From NCBI RefSeq assembly GCF_003073045.1, contig NC_037594.1, positions 22,822,927 to 22,886,926 on the forward strand: a DNA stretch of 64,000 nt. The letters run 5' to 3'. Position 1 is the stretch's first letter. The number at the start of each line of letters is the position of its first letter. Shown here piece by piece: positions 1 through 12,760 of this stretch. The stretch comes from Pomacea canaliculata. Lineage: Eukaryota; Mollusca; Gastropoda; Architaenioglossa; Ampullariidae. Under the pieces are notes generated by a model. The model searched no databases. It saw nothing but the letters and a program-made list of their open reading frames with translations, and had not been told where the DNA came from. The position numbers were made by a program, and so were the translations under genes.

Positions 1-2663
1 TGACCATGGACGTGTATTTTCGTTCTAGCAAAAATCGTCTGCCAGCTGTCTAGGGGATACAAGTTCGTGGGTTGGCTAACCACTGCGCTGATAATGATGA
101 CAACCCTCTCCCTTAAAACCACAAGCCGACACAAAATAACATTTTAAGATCTGCCGCTATACTGAATATCACAATGAAGTCGTTGAACGAGATTGCAGAC
201 GAAGAATGCGGTGAACGTTTTGTGCGCAGACGACACTAGAAGGGAGGCAACTCCCAAGTGCCGTGTCAAGGTCGCTCTGCAGGGAAAACGCTGTTCGCGC
301 GGCCAGCATTCAGTTCGTGGACAAAGTTTGTGATTCACACCAAGAACACTCGCGTTTCTCATTCAGAGGAAGACGGTTACAAGCAGAAGGAAGACGTAGG
401 CAAGTGCAGAGTTGAAATTTTTGTGTGTGTGCACAATAACGCTGAAAGTTTCAGCTTGTAATTTGGGGGTTGGACAGAAGAATGTTTTATTCACCGATTT
501 TTTTGTTCAGTTTTGATGATGAAACTCTTGGCAAGCGGCTACTCGAGGTGGTTCTTGTGATTGTCAACTTTATTTTGTTAGCGCAAGCTTGTTTTGCGGA
601 GTGCAGTGCAGTTACAGTAGCCAAATAATTTATTGTGAGTATGTGTTATAGGTTTATGCTGCTATATATTGGCTCATGTGCGTTTTTGCTACGGGATCAA
701 CATAGCATATGATTATGAACGTTACAGCTGCAGGGAGAACAATAAAGAATGGCATTTGCAGAAAAAGCGCGGCAGTTATGAAAGAAATGTCGTATGGTAT
801 TATCAGAAGCCTGGGATAACAGCAGTACAGCTGAGTTAAATATGTACCACTGAAATCTGATTAAATGGTGAACAAACATGTTAAGATAATTTTTTTAAAG
901 TGCGCAGTGTTAAAGTTTTGACAGCACTTCGCTGCTCTATCTGTAGTACGTGTTCACGGTACTGTGTACATGGGAATGCTAAACACACTGTTTACAAGAA
1001 CTTGACGATGTTCGTTAAAGTAACATATTTCTCAAATGTTATTTTGATACAAAAAAGTTCATTGTGAAAAATCTTTTCAATCGCTGTTGCATGTAATGTC
1101 GGTTTCGTGGCACTTGTAAAAGGGTCAAGGTCGACTACTTGTTAAAAACACGAGGTTCTGCAAAAAGTGCTCAGCATCTGTTGGTTTCTGGCAGTCTTAC
1201 ACCCTCCATGCTCAGGCTAATGTAAATAAAGTCCTGTATGGTCGGGATTTTTTTTTAACTCGTATCTGCCCAAGATCATCAGAAATCTGCGCAGTCCAGG
1301 CTAGACTACTGCAAGTCTTATCTTTAAGACAAGTTTCAAGTGACTCAAACAATGCCGTTCACATGGTTCTCCATAGGCAAAGAAAGTCGACTATATTATA
1401 ACCTTACTCCTGAGCTGCACTGGCTGTCGTTTCAAGCGCAAATTGTTAGACCACCACACTACTACTGATGTCTTCACAGCCTTCCCTTTGTCACCCATAG
1501 CAGGCTCTATGACCTGCTAGCTCTGTATCCAAATTTGACTAGGAAAATTTGGCTGATACTCCAACATTTGAAATTCGCTGCTACTTTCTTTTTGAACTTT
1601 GTTTGAAACTTTCAAGTATGGCCTCACAAAAATCCCATAGAACTAGCTAACTCAGCTGAATTTCCAATCTTTGTGTTCTGTCAAGCTCACCACAGTGTAA
1701 CCTATATGTTTCATTGTGAGCTTCATTGTAGTAATAATAATTATTGAATTTTTATGTGCATTTCCTTGTGAGCTCTGGCTGTACACAAAACAGTATAAAT
1801 GAACCGACAGTCAACCATACAAGAAACAAATGTCAGCAAATGTTGTGTTTGTAGTCCTGTGAGCTCCGCATATTGAGCTTGCCGCCACTCTTGGGAAATG
1901 AGCTCTTTATTGTTATTACTACATTTATTACTATTTTAATGTACTAAACATATGTTGAAATATTCTTGAATTTTTTTTTTTTTATTGTCCGTATGCTGGT
2001 GGTAGAAGAAAACCCTTACATTACCAGAATATTTTTTTTCTTCTAATGAAATATCTTCATTTTCAGATAAGTTGTTAGGGGCTGGGTTTTATAAATGTCC
2101 ATATTTCTGTCTTTAGAGCTTTAACATGAGACAAAATATTCTGACCAAACCTTACGTTCTCCCTTTAAAAAGTTGTTCTTTTAACTGTTAAAGAAAACAA
2201 CTAACTCTAAGCTGTGTTATCATGTATAAACTTGTGATTAATGTGATGCAGCATTGTATATTGTAAGTCAGTAATGAAGAAATCTAGACCATGATACAGT
2301 GCCAGTAAGATGCTGCGTTTGTAAAGCATGGTACACAAGTTCACACAAAGAGGTGTGATGTGGCAGTTTATGCTCATTTAGTTGGCTGAAGCAATTAGAT
2401 ATAATGATGAGATGCAACAGTGGCAGCCATGCCAGAAGAAAAAGATTCAGTGGTAGCATAGGTACCAGGCTGTATATGTGGACTAGGTGGCAGAGACACA
2501 GGTGAAAAGTTAGTCTCATGGGTAAGGCCTAGCTAGGAACATTCTTTTTTCTTTTTTAAAAAAGTCACTAGTCATCGTTTAATTCTCTTTCATCTTAACA
2601 TGCTTCATTTATGATTTCTATTGATGTTACAGTTCTCTAGCATATCCACTCAGAATATCCACC
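1..2663. other. Upstream region of the ornithine aminotransferase gene
   Basis: No convincing coding sequence was found here. The only notable stretch is about 240-400, which is somewhat richer in CpG and ends in a possible donor (GAAGAC followed by gtaggc near 396). It could be a non-coding first exon of the downstream gene, but this is a guess. A plausible acceptor (ttacag) lies near 2632, about 30 bases before the start codon, so the 5' UTR may well be split by an intron of roughly 2 kb. The rest is AT-rich sequence with poly-T runs. Confidence 0.4.
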
Positions 2664-5600
2664 ATGCTGAGTCGCCTGCAACCAGTTACTATTGCTGCCA
2701 AACGAATGGTGAGTACTTCTGTCACCAAGTCTACACTTGCAGCACCAGCTGTGGGACCAACCAAGTTGGGAACTAGATCTCAGGCAGTATTTGATCGAGA
2801 GGATAGATATGGAGCTCACAACTATCACCCACTCCCCGTGGCCTTGAACAAAGGACAAGGTTAGTAGTAAGCCTGCATAATACTCTTTGTAAATGTGTAT
2901 ACATGTATTTCACAGCGAGACTTGTTTTTATGCCAACAAAATGTGTGAAAACAGAAGACAGATAATGATACTCTGTCTTTTAATGATCTTTTGCATACCA
3001 GAGTTTGATTAGCCTAGCAAATTTTTTTTTAAGCAGTAATGGACAGCATTTTGTTTACTACTAAATATCAACATGGTGCTCTTAACTCATTGAGTCCATG
3101 CCTAACATATTTGTCCAGCCCTTTCAACAACCATTATGTGTCAGCTGCCCATCCATGTCTATCATATTTAATAAATTTTACCGCAAAACTGTTTAATCAA
3201 AAGGGGACAAAATACAGTCATTTAGCTATGTGAATCACATTTGAAAAGAGTTACATTCCTTAGGTACAAGAAGATGGTAGTTTTAAGATTTCATTTTTTC
3301 TGCGTGTACCTTTCTTTTAAAAAGCAATGGCAGCATGAGTGCACACACGAAGATGTGTGGCAATTTGTTTTTAAACCCATTTCTGACACTAGAGTTAGTC
3401 TACAATGCAAATGTACAGTGATTTTTATATAGTAAAACTTACTTTTCAACTGTTACTTATATAATGAGTTTAGGTTATTAATTTTCCTTGCACAAAGTAA
3501 TGAACATCTGGTTTTTATTTCTCTCACTTGATTTTCTGGGGTTTTTATTTTTCTTTCCTTTTGGCCAGGTGTATTTGTGTGGGATGTGGAAGGAAACCGA
3601 TACTATGACTTCCTGAGTGCTTACAGTGCCTGTAATCAGGGTCATTGTCACCCCAAGATCATAGCAGCACTGAAGAAACAGTCCGAAATCCTTACACTCT
3701 CATCCCGAGCTTTCTACAACAATGTTCTTGGAGAGTATGAAGAGTACATAACAGAGCTCTTCAAGTACGATAAAGTGCTTCCGATGAACACAGGTCAGCA
3801 GTCTTCAGTGGACACTTAAGCTCCGTTCAAGATATCTCAGAAATGTATTCAGGCTATATGATTTATGATCACATGATGCAGTGTTCTGCTGTCAGGTCCT
3901 CTATTATACATGTCGCTCATTTCTACATCTGTTAATCTATGACTTAGTTGTATGGTCTGCTTGTGTTCATAACAAGTCTGTGATGTTGGTTACTTGTCTT
4001 AGTCGGCATGGTGTAAATGTTTTGTTTATAGTTTAGCTTTGCTATTTCTCTTCAGAGGTAATAGTGGCAAATTTGATGGATTTTAACATTACATGAAATT
4101 TATTTAATTTGTGGCTTTGTTGATATTGCAGTGTGTGATCATGGTAAAATGCACATTATTATTTTATTTTTTTACTTCCATTAGGTGTGGAAGGAGGAGA
4201 AACAGCCTGCAAACTGGCTCGCAAGTGGGCTTACAAAGTGAAGAAAATTCCAGAGAATCAAGCAAAGATCGTCTTTGTAGAGGGAAATTTCTGGGGGCGC
4301 ACCCTAGCAGCTATTTCCAGTTCTACAGATCCCTCTAGCTATGGAGGGTATGGACCCTACATGCCAGGATTCGATATCATTCCTTACAATGATGTACCTG
4401 CTCTTGAGGTGAGTGTCATGATGCAGTTTGATTTTTTCTTATGCAGAGGTGTCGGATGCTTACAGTGATAGGGACCTGCACTTTTTACTTACATACCTTG
4501 CATATCCACTATAAAATAAAATACAAGAAGAAAATGAAATCTGTTTCTGTTGTAAATACTTGATGTAATATTTGGAAAGTATTTTTATCTTACCCTGACA
4601 TACAATTCATCAGTATGTTCTTTTTTTTCTGTCAGAAAAAGCTGCAAGATCCTCATGTGTGTGCCTTCATGTTCGAACCCATTCAAGGAGAAGCTGGGGT
4701 GGTGGTTCCTGACAAAGGTTATCTGCAGAAGGTTCGGGAATTGTGTACCAAGAACAATGTCCTCATGATTGCAGATGAAGTTCAGACAGGCCTTTGCAGA
4801 ACTGGCAGGTGAAGATGTCTTATCTCTGCCATTCTGGACTTAACAATAAGACATTTCTTACCATTGTTCATTGAGGATGCTGGTTCGGTGTGAGATGTGT
4901 GATCTCAAAGACAGTTCATTTGGTTATGTTTTTAGATCAAGAATTCTTTTTTAAGCAGACATGAGAAAGAACAAGAGCATTGAGAATTCAAATGTGTAAG
5001 TTTTCTGTAAGCTTAATGTTACCTTCCTTTTGTTCACAAAATTCCTTTCAGATTGCTGGCTTGTGACCATGAGAATGTGCGGCCAGACCTGGTCATCCTT
5101 GGCAAGGCTTTGTCAGGAGGAGTTATGCCAGTAAGTACTACACCCTTTCATTTTTACTTCTGGATTTAGCATCTAACTTCATGAAGAGATGTTTACAGCA
5201 AGTGATGAGAGCAGTGTGGCAGCAAAACCAGTTACATTCCTGACGGTAGTGTACATTGGATTGTATGAACAGTGTTTTATGGTTAGAAGTAAGGTTTGCT
5301 ATATGTTATTCTGTGGCATTAGAGAACCAGTCATGTAGGCCGATCTGTGATTCTGGAGTGAGAGATGATTACTGCATTATCAAGGGTCAAATAACTTTTC
5401 TCAGCATGCAGCCAGTGTTTGTTTGTCACTTGTATAAGCATCATCACCGTCTTGTCTGCTGATTTCTTTATTCACATTTAAGTTTTTGAATTCTGATGGA
5501 AGCTGGCAAAAGGTGTTAAGCTTCTGCTTTGTTTCAAGATGACGTTTGTATGTTTCACTCTAATTTGCACTGTTGTAGGTGTCTGCTGTTCTGGCAGACG

Positions 5601-6649
5601 ATGAGGTGATGCTGACCATCCTTCCAGGTGAACATGGTTCTACCTTTGGTGGCAACCCCCTGGCATGCAAAGTTGCCATAGCTGCCTTAGAGGTAAATAT
5701 ATAAACCAACCTTTTGAGCACAGTTTATCAGTTTAAAGGCCTGTTCTTGCACGTTCTTTAAGACGTTTTAAGAGTAGAGCTAAAATTTAACATGGAAAAA
5801 TTAAAAACTTAGTTGAAATTAATGCTTAATAAACAAGTGTTTTAAGTCTTCATGTCATGGGAAACAAATTATTGTTAAAAAAGTGCTTGAAACTGACCTG
5901 TAGTCAAGTTGCTGCCTCTTGATTCTGTCAACAGGTGCTGATGGAAGAGAAACTAGCAGAGAATGCAGACCAAATGGGGCACATTCTTCGGCAGGAGTTG
6001 GAGAAACTACCAAAAGATGTGGTTAGCGTGGTCAGGGGCAAGGGCTTGCTCAATGAAATCATTGTTATCAATACAGGCCTATATAGATATATTTGTTATG
6101 AGAGTTACAATATTTCGTCGTCATTGTCTTTTTGGGGGGGGGGGGGGGGGATTTTTTTATGCACTTTAATGTCAATTGTCTTTGTATCTAAATATCAGCG
6201 CCCTCCAATGTTTTATCTATATATTTAAAACGTTTTTGCCATTTACTTGAGCACAAGATGGACATTCCAGGCAAACCAGAGTGTATAATTATTGTCAAAC
6301 AACAGCACTAAAACCATTCAGAATATTAATTCTCAAAATTTATACAAAGCTAGAAATAAAAAGAACTTTGCTCCATCAGGAGAGTAATTTAGGAAGTATG
6401 TTGATATTTTTACATGTGAAAAATTATCTAAACATTGACTGGTCATGGAAGAATGAGTTGATCATTTTGTTTGCAGAATATGATGCTTGGGATGTTTGTC
6501 TGAAGTTGCGAGACAATGGACTTCTTGCCAAACCCACTCATGGAGACATTATCCGCTTTGCCCCACCTCTTGTCATCTCCAAAACCCAAATGGAGGAGTG
6601 CATTGATATCATCTCTGGTACTGTACTAGGTCTGAAGAACTTGAAATAA
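2664..6649 (+). CDS. OAT: Ornithine aminotransferase, mitochondrial (8 coding exons)
   Basis: This PLP enzyme converts ornithine and 2-oxoglutarate to glutamate-5-semialdehyde and glutamate in the mitochondrial matrix. Coding exons: 2664-2859, 3569-3793, 4185-4408, 4636-4808, 5052-5130, 5579-5692, 5935-6076, 6477-6649. All joins keep frame and give 441 residues, close to the roughly 439 of animal OAT. The basic, Ser/Thr-rich N-terminus ([15 protein letters not shown]) fits a transit peptide. Family motifs in order are [80 protein letters not shown] with the Schiff-base lysine at residue 291 (5104-5106), [12 protein letters not shown], and the C-terminal [19 protein letters not shown]. Intron 7 starts with GC rather than GT at 6077. 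Possible poly(A) signals are ATTAAA at 7111 and AATAAA at 9023. The identification is secure. Confidence 0.97.
6077..6476 (+). other. Candidate GC-AG intron (OAT intron 7)
   Basis: The exon before it ends ...ATC AAT ACA G at 6076 and the intron begins gcctat. The next exon starts after ttgcag at 6477 with AA TAT GAT GCT TGG. Only a phase-1 junction restores the conserved order (...[13 protein letters not shown]...), and no GT donor in that phase is available nearby. A run of 17 G (6134-6150) lies about 57 bases into the intron. Confidence 0.75.
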
Positions 6650-9239
6650 TTATTTTTAAAAAAGAAAACGAGGACTATTTCATGTTGAGTAAAATTTAAA
6701 CTTTTTGGGAACAATATTGATGAAGGCAGTCTGTGCTTTTCTCAATTCTTCCTATATATTTTTTATAAGATTTCATATTTTACCTTAATGCATTCGAGTT
6801 CAGTATGTTTCTAACCTGGAATTTTGGAGAATACAGGTTGTAGAAAGAAAAAACTTTTTCATTTGATCATAAACAGTAATGGGCTATGGATATATCATTT
6901 TTGGTGTTTAGTCAAACTATTTCCATACAGTAGATTTAAACTAAGACATGTAAAACGAAAAATGGAATACACAGTTTGCTTTTAGAAGTACATTTGTTAC
7001 TTCATACATTTGACAATGTTTGGTTACAGATAATTGATAGCATATTGTGTTCATACATTTTGCAAATTCTTTGTTGATATATTTATATGTTTCACTTTTG
7101 ACCAGATGTCATTAAAGTTGACATTACCAGCAAAGAGGATATAAACTGATAATGATCTTTGTATTTTTTGTATTTGGGGTTTTCGTATTTACAGACTTGA
7201 AAGTTGGTCAGTAATGGAAATGCTGCTATTTACTGGATAAGTAGTGGCTCTTTTATATATATATTTCCCATGACCCAAGCCTGCCTTTTTTTTTTTTTTT
7301 TTTCAGTCACAAGGTTTTTTGGGGGTTGTGCTATAATTTGCAACCTTTGATCTGCAATGACTTTGTTTTAAGATTTTAGGTGATATATTTTTGCATGCTT
7401 GCAAATATCTTTATATCTGTTGTATGTTGCAATTTCTTTTGAGTTCAACTTGTTATATAAGCACAATGAGAGCAGATCTGACTTTTGTATCAGTTGGGGA
7501 AAGAGGTAAATTTGAAATGAATGTTTGAAGTGATTTTTTTTTTCTTGTTTGGGTTGGCTTCAGTAGTGGCAGTACCCATTTCATTTTTTTTTTCAGAAGG
7601 GGAGCCTTTTTTGTATCTATTCTTAAACTTTGAAGATGACATGAAAGACAAAAAAAGGTGCATCTTTCTGGCAACATATAACAAAAGAATATTGTGTAAA
7701 AGGAAAATACTTGAATTTATCCCTTATAGTGTTTACCTTTTCATTGATTTTTGAGATAATGTTTGAGTTCCCAGATCCACTAGGTTTTGAATCTCAGTGT
7801 TTTCACTGTCACAATTCCATTGCTATTATTGGAAGGCAGTCTGAAACGGGTATTGGAATTTTGCCCTAGGCTGTCAGAGTTGAACTGAAATGTCAGCAGA
7901 TTTTATTAATGGAAGAATGCAGTCTTTCTGTGTTCCAAACTGTACAAGTTACTGTTTAAAATGCAATTATTTGTAAACCATATAAGGTTATAAACAAATC
8001 TGCCTTTGAAAACTATGATATTTGTGTTTTGAAGCTCGCTGTTTTCCATGGGACTACATTTTATAGGCTTTTATCATTTAAAAATTGTATCCCATTGGAC
8101 AGCAAAAGTATAAGAATTTATGAACTTACAAAAATGTTTTTTTAGTTTCTCATCACATTATCTTCATTAGTGCTATCAGTATTAGTATTATAATACTGAT
8201 CAGTATTATTATATATATATTGTAATATACTGATCAGTATTATATTTGTTCGTCTATTAACTTTGTCATAATTATTGTAGTAGATGCCTGCACTGTTTGT
8301 TATTGCTAGTCTATTTAATGCATTTTCATATAAATTCTACGGATAGCTGTCAGTGATTGAAAGTACACTTATTGCTGTTTTGGTAGTTTTATTCTCAAAC
8401 AGTGTTTGTAAGTGTACCATTTTCTGATCGTATGCACTTTTTCTGCAAATTACCAGCAACACTTCCATTCCAGAAAAAAATGTGTTATTAAACTGCACAT
8501 GTGAGAAAGTATGAAAAGAGGCTGCTTGATCATTGATTATATCTGACCTGCAGTCTATCACTGAGAAAGGTTACTTTATTCCTCAATTGCACAGACCAAT
8601 TATCTCTTAATTTTGTTTCTTTAGAAACGTTTGGTGCCCTAAATCTGTTAGATTTTTTAAAACCCATTTTTCCACTTGAGGGACTTGTCTTCATTTGACA
8701 TGTGATGTCTGGTTTGACAAAAATGTTTTGTGGTAAGATTCATGATCTCACATGGCCTGCTTCATACTCATCAGCTACCTACCTCCCATTTTTCCGATAG
8801 TCCAAGGTTTTTGTGCTTTGGTAGGGTGAATGGAGGTGGGTTACTCTGCACAAACCATAGTAAGGGATCTAGGTACCACCTAAGGCACCAAGTATCTAAT
8901 CCGAAAAATTGTATTGTTTTAATTTTTGCTAGATTCTGCATCTTGTCTTTTGCGTTTTGTAGCCTGCTTTCTTTAATATTTCATGTTCTCTTAAATATCC
9001 AATGAAACCTTTTCAGAGATTAAATAAATGAATTTGATATTGTGTGCACATGCTTTGATTGTAGAATGCAGAGGAAACAAATATAAATTCAAAAAAATAC
9101 ACAGAAATGAAGAGCACGTCACCAACATTCAGCTAATTTTCAGAATTGTTTTAAAAGAATGGATGTTTTGGTGGTTGGAATTCTCAAAAATGCACTACTC
9201 TGTACCTCTGTAAGTTTTGACAGAGGCAGGGTGCTTTGG
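6650..9239. other. OAT 3' flank, presumed 3' UTR and intergenic DNA
   Basis: AT-rich sequence with poly-T and poly-A runs and no coding signal that could be supported. It holds candidate poly(A) signals at 7111 (ATTAAA) and 9023 (AATAAA). It also has a palindromic AT-rich patch around 8190-8240, where ATACTGATCAGTAT occurs twice. Confidence 0.5.
8190..8240. repeat. AT-rich palindrome pair
   Basis: A perfect 20-base palindrome, ATAATACTGATCAGTATTAT, spans 8190-8209. The core ATACTGATCAGTAT recurs at 8226-8239, separated by a short TA run. Such sites can form hairpins. No function can be assigned. Confidence 0.7.
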
Positions 9240-10640
9240 TCCTAATAAAGAGGGCTTCGCTCATTGCCAGTTTCCACAAAGTTTGCAATCTTGCAAGAAA
9301 CTTCCAGCCTGTAAGCTTACTGTGGAATATGGTACTACTTGACTACCAAAAGATGTAGGGTTAGATAGAAGAGATAAAATAAAATTTGTTGAAAACCTAG
9401 CTATAAGAGCAGAAGAAGCCGCAGGAAGACAGGACATGAACTTGGTTTTCAAGATCACAAAAAGGCTAACAGGAAGTAGAAGCGGCAGTCAAGACTTACC
9501 ATCCCAGGATTAGAACATCATCACTAAAGAAAGGGGATGAAAGGGGCACCGAGCAGCTGCTCCACCGACCAAGCTGCCAGCCAGTATCTCAGAAAGTGAA
9601 GAAGACCTGGATATAAAGCCTCATCACCATGACCTAAAGGAAGTCATCCAACAGCGAAAATATTGACAGCATACATCGTGAGCCATTATGGAAAATCATG
9701 TATCACTAATGGAATACCACAGAAAATAGTAAATGTAATAAAAGCTCTGTATACCAGTTACCAGGTGGTTTGTAGCGGTAACGGACAATTTCAACATTAC
9801 CACTGGTGTCAAATGGTTGCATTCTGTCACCATTTTATGGACACAAACAACAAAAGAAGATAAGAGGAATCCGTTGGACACTTACATCTTTACTGGAAGA
9901 CAGTTTATGCTGATGACATTGTTACCTTATTCGGCCAACGCAAAGATGCGCAGGAACAGATCAACAATTTAACCCTAAGAGAAAAATTCCTCAAAAATAG
10001 GACTTGGAGTAAACAGGCTAAACAGAAGAAATGAGAGAATGCCAACTGAACCTATCACAATTGATAACAAAGAAGTAGAGAAAGTCAATGAATTTACATA
10101 CCTTCGCAATCTAGTAACAACAAATGGAGATTCAGAAAAGGATGTGAAGAACAGACTCATCAAAGCAAATAAAGCCATTGCCATGCTAAAAGAAATTTGG
10201 AAGTCCAAAGCTCTCAGGAGGAATACAACATCAAGAATCTTCAGAAGCAATGTCCTTCCGGTCTTACTCTTTGGAAGTGAGTGCTGGAAGACATCAGCTA
10301 AAATCAGGCAGAAATTAGAGACCTTTCAAACCAAATGTCTGAGGACAATTTTCAAGATATTCTTGCCGAGCACAATTACTAACGAAGAAATCCTTACAAG
10401 AACCATCTGCACAAATATAACAACCTTAATAATAAATAAATAAATAAATTTAAAAATATGGAAATGGCTAGGGCATGTGTGCAGAATGAAACCAGAGGCA
10501 CCACCCAAACTATCCCTTCATTGGACAGCTGATGATTTGAGGATAGCACGATACACGGATAGCCAAAGGCATTGTGGATAGTGAAATAGCAAAAGAAGAC
10601 GCGAATGAAGACAACGGAAATTTTTCTAGGGATGAGGGTC
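9240..10640 (+). mobile_element. Decayed non-LTR retrotransposon, reverse-transcriptase 3' half
   Basis: A broken reverse-transcriptase reading frame is spread over all three plus-strand frames. Recognisable pieces are TTKEDKR then RGIRWTLTSLLED, the catalytic YADD box (9906-9917), then a continuous block at 10039-10430. That block contains VNEFTYLRNLVTTNGDSEKD, a KANKAIAMLKEIWKSKAL helix, LLFGSECW and FQTKCLRTIF. After an AATA microsatellite (about 10425-10446), the pattern WKWLGHVCRMKPEAPPK resumes. This order is typical of RTE/CR1-type LINEs common in lophotrochozoans, but the clade was not resolved. Stops and frameshifts show the copy is dead. No endonuclease domain was recognised upstream. 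Confidence 0.85.
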
Positions 10641-12203
10641 CGTTCACATTCAGATGTCGACGGAGGCGAAGGAAAAAAGTGCTTCAGTTCGATAGCATAC
10701 TTGATGCTAAGGAATGCGTTGAGCTCTGCTCACACAAGAACTATTTATGATAGAACAGTCTCATCTACAGATGCTCGAGTACCTTGTGGACTTCTTTTCA
10801 TCCCGCGGTCCGCTACACATGCGATAGTGGGGTCAACAGATAACTGGAGGTGCGCGTGCGTGTTTGTGCGTGTGTGTGTGAGAGAGAGAGAGAACACGGT
10901 TGAAGCAACTTAAACAATTATTCTTATATTTTACTTTTTATCTGCTTTTTATAATCTTCACTCTCCTATTGACACATTGTAGAATTTATAAGTCACAAAA
11001 ATCATCTCTCTCTCTTACACACACCGCCACCTTTATAATTCATTATCAAAAATAATCTTTATAATCCTCCATCGTTAAGTTCCACCTCCGATGAATTCTA
11101 AACCCAATCGGTTTACTCCTGTAAAAACTGAACAGAAGCACCATATCATGAACTTTCCAAGTCATTACATCAGAGAGAGATAGAAGGGGAAAAAATAAAT
11201 AGCGAGAGGGAAGCTGGGTTCTTGACTGTGATCACTTCTTTCGTTCGACAAGGCATGAAGTGCCCGCAGTGGGCTTCTCTAGTGGTGCCACCAGCTCGTC
11301 TCTCCCACAGAGATGCCACTAATGATGACGACTCCGCCCCGCCCCTCGATTGGTTGCCAGCGTAACGGCGGCGGGTCGGCGCGTGGACGAGGGGTGTGGC
11401 GCTCGCGGGCACGACTGGCTGCTGAGGGCAGGGCACTGATGAAGGGGGCGGCGCCAAAACTGCAGGCGATGTTGCGGGTGTTCAAGGGCACAGACGGAGA
11501 GGAGGGTAGGTGTTGTGGGGGAGCAGGAGGAGGGGGAGAGAAAATGTAATTGATGGGGGAGGGGGGAATGGTGCTGTGTTTTGTTTTTATGTCCGTGATT
11601 AACTTGCAAGGTGAGGTTAACGCCCCTAGTTTTCCCAGTGGCTTGGCGGTGACCGGTATGAAAACGTCGAGAGAAAGATAATACCGTCCTTTAATAAAAT
11701 TAATGTCTTTTTTTTCTGAGAGAGAAAGTATCAGTTAGTGTTAGCGTAAATAAAGAATATAGACACGGTATCTATAAGCAAACAAACAAATGAACAAACA
11801 GGCGAGAATTTTAGCAGAAGTGCAAGATTGAGCTGAAATTACCGTTGGATTAAAACTAACCTGGCTCCAGTCTCGGGTTTTATTCTATTGTTGTTGTTTT
11901 GCTGCTGCTGCTGTTGTTGTATCTGGTGGTGGTGGTTCCCCCCCTCCACACGAAACATTCATGAATATTCTGAGGGAAACAGGTGGTTGACATAGATGTT
12001 ATTAGTTTGCGCGCATTTCCTCCATGATGTGTGAATGGAGGAAATGATGGTCGGTCCTTACTATGAGAACCAGACAGAAGAAATCGGAGAATAAATTAAT
12101 ATTGAGAAACTGTCCTCACTCACATGAAGTTTTAAACATAAAAAGAACATTTTCAACACACAGCGGTTTGTTCAAAACTCAATCGGCTTCTCTCTCTCAC
12201 CCA
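10641..12203. other. Gene-poor intergenic region with a GC-rich patch
   Basis: There are GT and GA microsatellites near 10858-10893. A CpG-rich patch at 11240-11520 contains GC boxes (CCGCCCCGCCCC near 11335) and an inverted CCAAT box (ATTGG), followed at once by GTTGCCAGCGTAAC, which resembles an RFX X-box. Several overlapping ORFs of 70-96 codons exist in both directions, but their composition looks like GC-rich chance ORFs. The patch may be a promoter of an unseen transcript. Confidence 0.35.
12014..12046. repeat. Perfect 12-bp inverted repeat (hairpin)
   Basis: CATTTCCTCCAT (12014-12025) and its exact reverse complement ATGGAGGAAATG (12035-12046) flank a 9-base spacer. There is no T-tract or gene end nearby, so its role is unknown. 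Confidence 0.7.
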
Positions 12204-12300
12204 GGGGCGGTCAGGTGGTGCCACGGTCAGCGCCTGTCACCAATAGAGTGAAGGTTGGCTGTCATGGGTTCAGCTCTCTTCTCGGGCACCATTTTTTTTT
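12204..12300 (+). mobile_element. Candidate tRNA-derived SINE fragment
   Basis: The stretch has a tRNA-like layout. It has an A-box-like segment (TGGTGCCACGGTCAGCG, near 12215), a spacer with GTGAAGGTTGGCTGT, a B-box-like GGTTCAGCTC (12267), and a T-run at 12292-12300. It does not fold into a convincing functional tRNA by eye. A SINE head is the best reading. Other copies would have to be found elsewhere in the genome to prove it. Confidence 0.45.
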
Positions 12301-12429
12301 CTCTCTGCGCGTGGCATCTGTTTACACGGCTGATTGCCTTGCCTTGTTTATATATAGCCTTGGTTGTGTACAACACCAATGAGGGTATTTCGTCAATTAT
12401 TCAGCGCATGCGCAGTTCGTGCTGGTCGG

Positions 12430-12760
12430 TGGTTAAAGCGGAAGTTGGGGTAAGCCATTCAGCTACTTTTACCGAGACATATGAGCGTAGACATGGTGGA
12501 AAAATTCACTGCTGCGTTATGTTACCTGGAAAAAAAAGATAATAAGTTCTGCTTTCCAGATAGTAAATGTCTACAAACTCGAGAGACCAAAATCGTGGTT
12601 ATGTTGTATGTGATGCGAAGAGAAAACTTCGTGCTGACAGCAAACTCAACAGTATGCAGCCGATATGAACTTGTATCACTGGACTGCTGGCAGACGATTT
12701 TTTTTCTCCAGTAAACTACTAAAACGAGGCAGTTGTGTACAAAGCTTCCGGGACATAAAA
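12430..12760 (+). pseudogene. Decayed THAP-domain repeat, copy 1
   Basis: Pieces of a THAP zinc-finger reading frame appear in shifting frames. HCCV is near 12510, a PDSKCLQTRET segment follows, and then TANSTVCSR, matching the THAP pattern of a late Cys followed by His/Phe. A tail reads GLLADDFF in another frame. Copy 2 at 15 kb shares the upstream part and a third partial copy at 35.6 kb shares the tail, so this is a dispersed repeat. It is probably a remnant of a P-element-like transposon or a THAP gene family, and frameshifts make it non-functional. Confidence 0.5.
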
